Below are positions 38,123 through 43,639 of a stretch of 43,639 bases of DNA, in pieces. The translations under genes were made by a program, and so were the position numbers. Origin of the DNA: Marinobacterium sp. (GTDB lineage Bacteria; Pseudomonadota; Gammaproteobacteria; Pseudomonadales; Balneatricaceae). The DNA is taken from NCBI GenBank assembly GCA_003250495.1, contig QKGH01000237.1, positions 1-43,639 on the forward strand, given 5' to 3'. The notes under the pieces were generated by a model. It was not told where the DNA came from and searched no databases. It worked only from the letters and a program-made list of their open reading frames with translations. Every line of letters begins with the position of its first letter. Position 1 is the stretch's first letter.

Positions 38123-39643
38123 ATGATCTACGCACAGCCGGGAACAGAAGGTTCAGTTGTATCTTTCAAGCCGCGCTACGGCAACTATATTGGCGGTAAC
38201 TGGGTCGAGCCGGTCAAGGGCCAGTACTTCACCAACATCACGCCCTGCACCGGCGAAGCGATCTGCGAGATCCCGCGTTCGACCGCCGAAGATATCGATC
38301 TGGCGCTGGATGCCGCGCACAAGGCTAAAGACGCCTGGGGCCGTACCTCCGTCACCGAACGCTCCAACATCCTGCTGAAGATCGCCGACCGTATCGACGC
38401 GAACCTGGAGAAGCTGGCTGTCGCCGAAACCTGGGACAACGGTAAGGCCGTACGCGAAACCCTGGCTGCCGACGTGCCGCTGTCTGCCGACCACTTCCGC
38501 TACTTCGCCGGCTGCGTGCGGGCACAGGAAGGCTCCATCGGCGAGATCGATGAGCACACCGTCGCCTACCACTTCCACGAACCGCTGGGCGTGGTCGGTC
38601 AGATCATCCCGTGGAACTTCCCGCTGCTGATGGCAGCGTGGAAACTGGCGCCGGCACTGGCCGCCGGTAACTGTGTCGTGCTGAAGCCGGCCGAGCAGAC
38701 CCCGGCGTCGATCCTGGTGCTGATGGAGGTGATCGGCGACCTGCTGCCGCCGGGCGTGCTGAACGTGGTCAACGGCTACGGTGCCGAGGCGGGCCAGGCG
38801 CTGGCGACCAGCAAGCGCATCGCCAAGATCGCCTTCACCGGTTCTACGCCGGTCGGCTCCCACATCCTGAAGTGCGCCGCCGAGAACATCATCCCGTCCA
38901 CCGTCGAGCTGGGCGGCAAGTCGCCGAACATCTACTTCGACGACGTCATGAACCATGAAGACAGCTTCCTGAGCAAGTGTGTCGAGGGTACCGTGCTGGC
39001 GTTCTTCAACCAGGGCGAAGTGTGCACCTGTCCGTCGCGCCTGCTGGTGCAGGAGAACATCTATGACGAGTTCATCGCCAAGGTGATCGAGCGTACCGCG
39101 CAGATCAAGCGTGGCAACCCGCTCGATACCGACACCATGGTCGGTGCCCAGGCGTCCCAGGAACAGTACGACAAGATCCTCGGTTACCTGGAGATCGGTC
39201 GCAACGAAGGCGCGGAGTGCCTGATCGGTGGTGCCGCCGAGCAGCTCGGCGACAAGCTGAACTCCGGCTTCTACATCCAGCCGACCCTGCTGAAGGGCAG
39301 CAACAACATGCGCGTGTTCCAGGAGGAGATCTTCGGACCGGTCGTTGCGGTAACCACCTTCAAAGACGAAGCGGAAGCGCTGGCGATCGCCAACGACACC
39401 GAGTTCGGTCTGGGCGCCGGCGTCTGGTCCCGCGACATGAACCGCGCTTACCGCATGGGTCGCGGTATTCAGGCCGGTCGCGTCTGGACTAACTGCTACC
39501 ACGCCTACCCGGCACATGCTGCCTTCGGTGGCTACAAGAAGTCCGGTGTCGGCCGCGAAACCCACAAGATGATGCTGGATCACTATCAGCAGACCAAGAA
39601 CCTGCTGGTCAGCTACAGCACCGATCCGCTGGGCTTCTTCTAA
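38123..39643 (+). CDS. exaC: NAD-dependent acetaldehyde dehydrogenase ExaC
   Basis: This 506-residue aldehyde dehydrogenase is very close to Pseudomonas aeruginosa ExaC, from the opening [23 protein letters not shown] to the end DPLGFF. The catalytic Cys lies in [13 protein letters not shown] (about 300) and the general base Glu in VELGGKSPN (about 262). It oxidises acetaldehyde, made by a PQQ-dependent ethanol dehydrogenase, to acetate, feeding acetyl-CoA and the glyoxylate shunt. The ATG at 38123 has AGAGG upstream; a TTG at 38093 was rejected. The pqq operon follows after a terminator. The ethanol dehydrogenase itself is not in the window. Confidence 0.95.
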   Translation: MIYAQPGTEGSVVSFKPRYGNYIGGNWVEPVKGQYFTNITPCTGEAICEIPRSTAEDIDLALDAAHKAKDAWGRTSVTERSNILLKIADRIDANLEKLAVAETWDNGKAVRETLAADVPLSADHFRYFAGCVRAQEGSIGEIDEHTVAYHFHEPLGVVGQIIPWNFPLLMAAWKLAPALAAGNCVVLKPAEQTPASILVLMEVIGDLLPPGVLNVVNGYGAEAGQALATSKRIAKIAFTGSTPVGSHILKCAAENIIPSTVELGGKSPNIYFDDVMNHEDSFLSKCVEGTVLAFFNQGEVCTCPSRLLVQENIYDEFIAKVIERTAQIKRGNPLDTDTMVGAQASQEQYDKILGYLEIGRNEGAECLIGGAAEQLGDKLNSGFYIQPTLLKGSNNMRVFQEEIFGPVVAVTTFKDEAEALAIANDTEFGLGAGVWSRDMNRAYRMGRGIQAGRVWTNCYHAYPAHAAFGGYKKSGVGRETHKMMLDHYQQTKNLLVSYSTDPLGFF

Positions 39644-39764
39644 TCGGGTTGTAAACAGGGTTTTTTCTGACCGTTGTGCCGCACAGGGATGTGCACTGTT
39701 GAGTGTCCTTGCTAATGGCTTCGCACCCCGAAGCCGCCCCCACCTTGAAAGCAAGCACGTCGTC

Positions 39765-39790
39765 GGCTCCCCATGGGGAGCCTTTTTTTT
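39765..39790 (+). terminator. Rho-independent terminator of exaC
   Basis: GGCTCCCC-AT-GGGGAGCC is followed by a run of eight T. It lies 121 bp after the exaC stop and separates exaC from the pqq transcript. The 39644-39764 stretch between stop and terminator holds nothing I can assign. Confidence 0.93.
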
Positions 39791-39872
39791 GCCGCCATGT
39801 TTTACCCCTGAGAGGGCGTGAGCCGGGAGACCCGGCGTAGGTCTAAAGAGTGGTATGGCGGGGCGGTTTTTT
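39791..39872 (+). ncRNA. Possible structured RNA between exaC and pqqA
   Basis: Three helices can be drawn: an outer stem CCGCCAT (39792-39798) with ATGGCGG (39855-39861), a hairpin CCCT-GAG-AGGG (39806-39816), and a hairpin GCCGGG-AGA-CCCGGC (39822-39836). GGCGG next to a T6 run (39862-39872) could pair with the same CCGCC instead, a terminator-like alternative. No known family is recognised. It may be a second terminator or part of a small RNA. It lies upstream of the proposed pqqA promoter, so it is probably not in the pqqA leader. Confidence 0.35.
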
Positions 39873-39873
39873 C

Positions 39874-39916
39874 GTTCCAAAGTACCATGTTAGCCCCGTT
39901 GGGGGGCTCCTATGAT
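39874..39916 (+). promoter_or_regulatory. Candidate pqqA promoter with activator site
   Basis: GTTCCAAAGTACC (39874-39886) matches 12 of 13 bases of the site before exaC. A good -10 box TATGAT lies at 39911-39916 with no -35 of its own. The transcript start would be near 39923, placing the site centre near -43, the usual position for an activator that replaces a -35. The pqqA start is then about 40 nt downstream. Confidence 0.55.
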
Positions 39917-39961
39917 CAAGGGGCAGTCAACCCATCCAATAACAATAGAGGAATGACCCCC

Positions 39962-40033
39962 ATGTGGACTAAACCGGCATTTACCGACCTGCGTATCGGC
40001 TTTGAAGTCACCATGTACTTCGCCAACCGCTAA
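39962..40033 (+). CDS. pqqA: PQQ precursor peptide PqqA
   Basis: This 23-residue peptide begins [13 protein letters not shown] and continues [10 protein letters not shown]. The Glu and Tyr in E-V-T-M-Y (positions 15 and 19) are the two residues that PqqE cross-links and that become the PQQ skeleton. The length and sequence are typical. GAGGAA lies nine bases upstream of the ATG at 39962. An in-frame ATG at 39953 would add three residues but overlaps that ribosome-binding site. It is the first gene of pqqABCDE. Confidence 0.97.
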   Translation: MWTKPAFTDLRIGFEVTMYFANR

Positions 40034-40142
40034 GCGATCCAAACGGGGCGCCTGCGGCTGATCGGCTGCCGGCGCTACCACCCTCGGGTTTCCCGATCCA
40101 TACGACCGTCAGGTCGCACAACGTTCTGGGCAGATAATAACA

Positions 40143-41063
40143 ATGAAAGTTCAGATTCTCGGCTCCGCGGCTGGCGGAGGTTTCCCGCAGTGGAACTGCA
40201 ATTGCGACAACTGTTCCGGACTGCGCAACGGCACCCTCAACGCGAAAGCGCGTACCCAATCCTCCATCGCGGTCAGCGGCAACGGAGTGGACTGGGTGCT
40301 GTTCAACGCCTCGCCCGACATTCGTGCCCAGCTGGCCGATTTCGCACCGATGCAGCCGGCCCGCGCCAAGCGCGATACCGCTATCGGCGCCATCGTGCTG
40401 ATGGACAGCCAGATCGATCACACCACCGGCCTGCTGATGCTGCGCGAAGGCTGCCCGCACCCGGTGTGGTGCACCGACATGGTGTACCAGGACCTGACCA
40501 GCGGCTTTCCGCTGTTCAACATGCTGGAGCACTGGAATGGTGGCCTGGTGCGGCAGCGGATAACGGTGGATCAGCCGGTCAACCGCTTCACCATCCCCTG
40601 CGCGCCGACGCTGGAGTTTATCGCCGTGCCGCTGATCTCCAGCGCGCCGCCATACTCGCCGCACCGCAACGATCCCCATCCCGGTGACAACATCGGCGTG
40701 CTGATCCGCGATCTGGAGAGCGGGCGCTCGCTGTTCTACGCCCCGGGTCTCGGCCGCATCGAGGCGCACCTGCCCGGCATGATGGCGGAAGCCGACTGCC
40801 TGCTGGTGGACGGTACCCTGTGGCAGGAGGATGAGCTGATCCGCGCCGGCGTCGGCGACAAGCTCGGCGTGCATATGGGGCATCTGCCGCAGTCCGGCGA
40901 GACCGGGATGATCGCGTTCCTCGATACCTTAGAAAAGCCGCGCAAGATTCTGATTCATATAAATAACACCAATCCCATCCTGGTTGAGGACTCGGCCGAG
41001 CGGGCGCAACTGACCGCCCACGGCATCGAGGTCGCCGAGGATGGGATGAGCCTGGAACTGTAG
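40143..41063 (+). CDS. pqqB: PQQ biosynthesis protein PqqB
   Basis: This 306-residue protein has the metallo-beta-lactamase fold. The N-terminus is [24 protein letters not shown], and [16 protein letters not shown] and [15 protein letters not shown] are family marks. PqqB is a non-heme iron hydroxylase acting on the tyrosine-derived part of the intermediate, and earlier work suggested a transport role. The cysteine cluster CNCDNC probably binds structural zinc. It is separated from pqqA by 109 bp, the longest gap in the operon, and the ribosome-binding site before the ATG is weak. It is 9 bp ahead of pqqC. Confidence 0.96.
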   Translation: MKVQILGSAAGGGFPQWNCNCDNCSGLRNGTLNAKARTQSSIAVSGNGVDWVLFNASPDIRAQLADFAPMQPARAKRDTAIGAIVLMDSQIDHTTGLLMLREGCPHPVWCTDMVYQDLTSGFPLFNMLEHWNGGLVRQRITVDQPVNRFTIPCAPTLEFIAVPLISSAPPYSPHRNDPHPGDNIGVLIRDLESGRSLFYAPGLGRIEAHLPGMMAEADCLLVDGTLWQEDELIRAGVGDKLGVHMGHLPQSGETGMIAFLDTLEKPRKILIHINNTNPILVEDSAERAQLTAHGIEVAEDGMSLEL

Positions 41064-41072
41064 GAGCGTCGT

Positions 41073-41831
41073 ATGAGCAGTGTATTGGAGCCGATGAGCC
41101 GGGAGGCGTTCGAACAGGCGTTGCGCGCCAAGGGCGACCTCTACCATATCCATCACCCCTATCATGTGGCGATGTATGCGGGACTGTCCACGCCGGAGCA
41201 GATCCGCGGCTGGGTGGCGAACCGCTTCTACTACCAGATCAATATCCCGCTCAAGGATGCCGCGATCCTCGCCAACTGTCCCGACCGCGACGTGCGCCGG
41301 CAGTGGCTGCAGCGTATCCTCGACCATGACGGTTACGACGGTGCCGAGGGCGGCATCGAAGCCTGGCTGCGCCTGGGCGAGGCGGTGGGCCTGAGCCGCG
41401 ACGAGATCCTGTCGCAGGAGCATGTCCTGCCCGGGGTGCGTTTCGCCGTCGACGCCTACGTCAATTTCGCCCGCCGCGCGAGCTGGGAGGAGGCCGCCAG
41501 CTCCTCGCTGACCGAGCTGTTCGCGCCGCACATCCACCAGTCGCGTCTCGATGCCTGGCCCAGCCACTACCCCTGGATCAAACCGGAGGGCTACCAGTAC
41601 TTCCGCAACCGCCTCAGCGAGGCGCGCCGTGACGTGCAGCATGGTCTGCAGATCACCCTCGACCACTACACGACCCGCGCCCAGCAGGAGCGGATGCTGG
41701 AGATTCTGCAGTTCAAACTCGATGTGCTGTGGAGCATGCTCGATGCGATGTCCCTGGCCTATGAGCTGGAGCGTCCGCCGTACCACACGGTGACGCGGGA
41801 CAAGGTCTATCACCGGGGGCTGTTCCGATGA
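41073..41831 (+). CDS. pqqC: Pyrroloquinoline-quinone synthase PqqC
   Basis: This 252-residue, helical, cofactor-free oxidase performs the last step of PQQ synthesis, ring closure and eight-electron oxidation of AHQQ. The conserved blocks [49 protein letters not shown] and [16 protein letters not shown] include the active-site His, Tyr and Arg residues. GGAGCG stands before the ATG. The stop overlaps the pqqD start (ATGA). Confidence 0.97.
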   Translation: MSSVLEPMSREAFEQALRAKGDLYHIHHPYHVAMYAGLSTPEQIRGWVANRFYYQINIPLKDAAILANCPDRDVRRQWLQRILDHDGYDGAEGGIEAWLRLGEAVGLSRDEILSQEHVLPGVRFAVDAYVNFARRASWEEAASSSLTELFAPHIHQSRLDAWPSHYPWIKPEGYQYFRNRLSEARRDVQHGLQITLDHYTTRAQQERMLEILQFKLDVLWSMLDAMSLAYELERPPYHTVTRDKVYHRGLFR

Positions 41832-42121
41832 GTACGTCAAGCAAGGGGCGGGGCATGACGCCGCGACTGGGTAACCTGTTCCGCTTCCAGTGGGAGCCGG
41901 CGCAGCAGTGTCATGTGCTGCTCTACCCGGAGGGGATGGTCAAGCTCAACGCCAGTGCCGGCGAGATCCTGGCGCTGGTCGATGGCGAGCGCAGCGTGGC
42001 GCAGATCAGTGCCGAGCTGCAGCGCAAGTTTCCCGATGCCGGTGATCTGAGCGCCGATGTCCTCGAATTCCTGGAGGTGGCCCGTGAACAGAACTGGATC
42101 AACTACGTCAGAGGCAACTAA
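41828..42121 (+). CDS. pqqD: PQQ biosynthesis peptide chaperone PqqD
   Basis: This 97-residue RiPP-recognition-element protein binds PqqA and presents it to PqqE. The middle ([32 protein letters not shown]) and C-terminal [11 protein letters not shown] match the family. It overlaps pqqC by 4 bp and pqqE by 38 bp. It is a free-standing protein here, not fused to PqqC or PqqE as in some species. Confidence 0.96.
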   Translation: MSTSSKGRGMTPRLGNLFRFQWEPAQQCHVLLYPEGMVKLNASAGEILALVDGERSVAQISAELQRKFPDAGDLSADVLEFLEVAREQNWINYVRGN

Positions 42122-43355
42122 ACCTGAGACCTCGCCTGATACATCGGTGCCTGCTACAACTGCGCCCGTCCATGGTCAGCCGTTGTGGCTGTTGGCGGAG
42201 CTGACCTACAAGTGCCCGCTGCAGTGTCCCTACTGCAGCAATCCGCTCGACTTCGCCAGTCATGGCGAGGAGCTGAGCACGGCGCAGTGGGTCGAGGTGT
42301 TCCGCCAGGCGCGCGAGCTGGGAGCGGCCCAGCTTGGCTTCTCCGGCGGTGAACCGCTGGTGCGGCGGGATCTGGAGCTGTTGATCGCCGAGGCGCGCCG
42401 GCTCGGCTACTACACCAACCTGATCACCTCCGGTATCGGCCTTAATGCGGCACGCATCGCGGCGTTCCGGGAAGCGGGGCTGGATCATATCCAGATCAGC
42501 TTCCAGGCCTCCGACGAGGAGGTCAACAATATGCTGGCGGGGTCGGAAAAGGCGTTCCGGCAGAAACTGGCGATGGCGCGGGAAGTGAAAGCGCAGGGTT
42601 ACCCGATGGTGCTGAACTTCGTCACCCACCGCCACAATATCGACCGTATCGATCGTATCATCGAACTGTGCGTGGAGCTGGAGGCCGACTACGTCGAGCT
42701 GGCGACCTGCCAGTACTACGGCTGGGCCTACGAGAACCGCGACGCCTTGCTGCCGACCCGCGAGCAGCTGGAGCGTGCCGAGCGGATCACCAACGAGTAC
42801 CGTGCCAGGCTCGCGGCGGCGGGCAACCCGATCCGGCTGATCTTCGTCACCCCCGACTACTATGAAGAGCGACCGAAGAAGTGCATGAACGGCTGGGGCG
42901 AGATCTTCCTGACCGTGACCCCGGACGGCACGGCCTTGCCCTGTCACAGCGCGCGGATGCTGCCGATCGAGTTCCCCAACGTGAAGCAGCAGTCGATCGC
43001 CTCGATCTGGAACGACTCCTTCGGCTTCAACCATTTCCGCGGCGACGACTGGATGCAGGAGCCCTGCCGCTCCTGCGACGAGAAGCCGAAGGATCTCGGC
43101 GGTTGTCGCTGCCAGGCCTATATGATGACCGGCGATATGCACGCCACCGATCCGGTGTGCAGCAAATCCGCGCACCACGAGCGCATTCTGGTGGCGCGGG
43201 AACAGGCCGAAATTGCCTACGCGGCAGAGCAGCAGAGCGGTCAGCTTGGTTGCGGCGGCAAACTGCTGGCGCGTAACGAGCGCAACTCGCGTGGTTATTC
43301 GCGTGACTCGTCTCAAACATCCCCCGCATCCGTCCACGTCATTGCCCGCGGCTGA
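42084..43355 (+). CDS. pqqE: PqqA peptide cyclase PqqE (radical SAM)
   Basis: The protein has 423 residues. The radical-SAM motif is C44-x3-C48-x2-C51 ([12 protein letters not shown]), and SGGEPL binds AdoMet. The C-terminal SPASM domain carries auxiliary iron-sulfur ligands ([36 protein letters not shown]). It forms the Glu-Tyr carbon-carbon bond in PqqA. The GTG at 42084, inside pqqD, is chosen because GGAGG lies six bases upstream; this gives an N-terminal extension of about 30 residues before the barrel. The last 35 residues are unconserved, and the 3' end overlaps the S9 peptidase gene. Confidence 0.95.
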   Translation: MNRTGSTTSEATKPETSPDTSVPATTAPVHGQPLWLLAELTYKCPLQCPYCSNPLDFASHGEELSTAQWVEVFRQARELGAAQLGFSGGEPLVRRDLELLIAEARRLGYYTNLITSGIGLNAARIAAFREAGLDHIQISFQASDEEVNNMLAGSEKAFRQKLAMAREVKAQGYPMVLNFVTHRHNIDRIDRIIELCVELEADYVELATCQYYGWAYENRDALLPTREQLERAERITNEYRARLAAAGNPIRLIFVTPDYYEERPKKCMNGWGEIFLTVTPDGTALPCHSARMLPIEFPNVKQQSIASIWNDSFGFNHFRGDDWMQEPCRSCDEKPKDLGGCRCQAYMMTGDMHATDPVCSKSAHHERILVAREQAEIAYAAEQQSGQLGCGGKLLARNERNSRGYSRDSSQTSPASVHVIARG

Positions 43356-43639
43356 CACGCCGCTCAGTGCCGCCGCGGCGGTGCGGGCGCAGCAGGAGTA
43401 TGCCGCGCTGCGGCTGCACCGGGGTGTGGTCTACGGCGTGCGTTACCGGCCGGAGAGCGGGCGCAACCAGCTGTGTTGTTTTGATGCCGGTCAGGCGCAG
43501 CCACTGTTGCCGGAGAGCTTCAGCGTACGCAGCCGGGTGCACGAATATGGCGGCGGCGCCTGGTGCCTGGCCGGCGATATCGCCTGCTTTGTCAATGACA
43601 GCGACCAGCAGATCTGGCAACTGGGGCTGGACAATCGGG
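43303..43639 (+). CDS. S9 family (prolyl-oligopeptidase type) peptidase, N-terminal part (3' end outside window)
   Basis: The frame is open to the window edge. The protein reads [18 protein letters not shown], then a beta-propeller start with RPESGRNQL and [13 protein letters not shown], the pattern of N-terminal domains of S9 peptidases. In Pseudomonas aeruginosa a similar peptidase gene follows pqqE (pqqH) and is thought to help process the precursor. The catalytic hydrolase domain lies beyond the window. The start is uncertain: GTG 43303 is used, with GTG 43291 and TTG 43342 as alternatives. All overlap the end of pqqE, so translation is probably coupled. Confidence 0.75.
   Translation, partial: MTRLKHPPHPSTSLPAADTPLSAAAAVRAQQEYAALRLHRGVVYGVRYRPESGRNQLCCFDAGQAQPLLPESFSVRSRVHEYGGGAWCLAGDIACFVNDSDQQIWQLGLDNR

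Noticed and set aside
39821-39836. B12-box-like string AGCCGGGAGACCCGGC upstream of pqqA
   Set aside because: It matches most of the cobalamin riboswitch box, but the long conserved upstream core is absent and the mismatches simply make a self-complementary hairpin.

Overview
The window looks like a chromosomal segment of a free-living, probably marine or saline gammaproteobacterium (GC about 60% by eye). Every gene I can assign has a gammaproteobacterial homologue. Two long blocks keep gene orders known from Pseudomonas and relatives: purB-hflD-mnmA-nudJ, and cspD/clpS-clpA-infA-bpt-aat-trxB/ftsK-lolA-rarA-crcB-serS. I cannot name the genus. I see no phage, insertion sequence, CRISPR array, tRNA or rRNA.

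Layout. 1-4.9 kb: the 3' end of clpX, a terminator, a degenerate EAL plus HDOD signalling protein, the ribosome-assembly GTPase YlqF/RbgA coupled to a small very basic protein of unknown function, a double CDGSH iron-sulfur protein, a HAD phosphatase, and a DUF2892 membrane protein beside a Crp/Fnr-type regulator. 5-14.1 kb: isocitrate lyase (aceA) with a 602-bp upstream region, then roxA, trmJ, purB, hflD, mnmA and nudJ, all on the minus strand, followed by an orphan moaE that overlaps rluE tail to tail. 14.3-20.2 kb: cspD diverging from clpS-clpA, then infA, bpt, aat and trxB; this places the whole bacterial N-degron pathway (Bpt and Aat tag, ClpS recognises, ClpA unfolds) within 5 kb. 20.4-28.2 kb: ftsK-lolA-rarA-crcB (overlapping or closely spaced), serS and a ubiquinone-type hydroxylase. 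28.2-29.4 kb: two paralogous phasin genes, each with a sigma-70-like promoter flanked by TGC-N3-GCA palindromes. 29.6-37.2 kb: a large M16 metalloprotease, two EamA transporters around a PQQ-type soluble sugar dehydrogenase, and a GH13_18 sugar phosphorylase. 37.3-43.6 kb: luxS, then exaC (acetaldehyde dehydrogenase) and the PQQ cofactor operon pqqABCDE followed by an S9 peptidase cut off by the window edge.

Functional themes: acetate/ethanol and C2 metabolism (aceA, exaC, PQQ), carbon storage granules (phasins), possible compatible-solute turnover (GH13_18), and core housekeeping. I did not find an obviously new multigene system. The most original signals are regulatory. They are a paired operator layout repeated in front of both phasin genes (resembling PhaR sites); a near-identical 13-mer before exaC and pqqA (a candidate site for an ErbR/AgmR-like activator); two TGTAGT-N3-ACTACA-like palindromes before aceA (RccR-like); and two CACT-N2-AGTG palindromes 22 bp apart before the DUF2892 gene beside the Crp/Fnr-type regulator. 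A possibly structured RNA between exaC and pqqA, and an atypical acceptor-site loop in the GH13_18 phosphorylase, also deserve a check.
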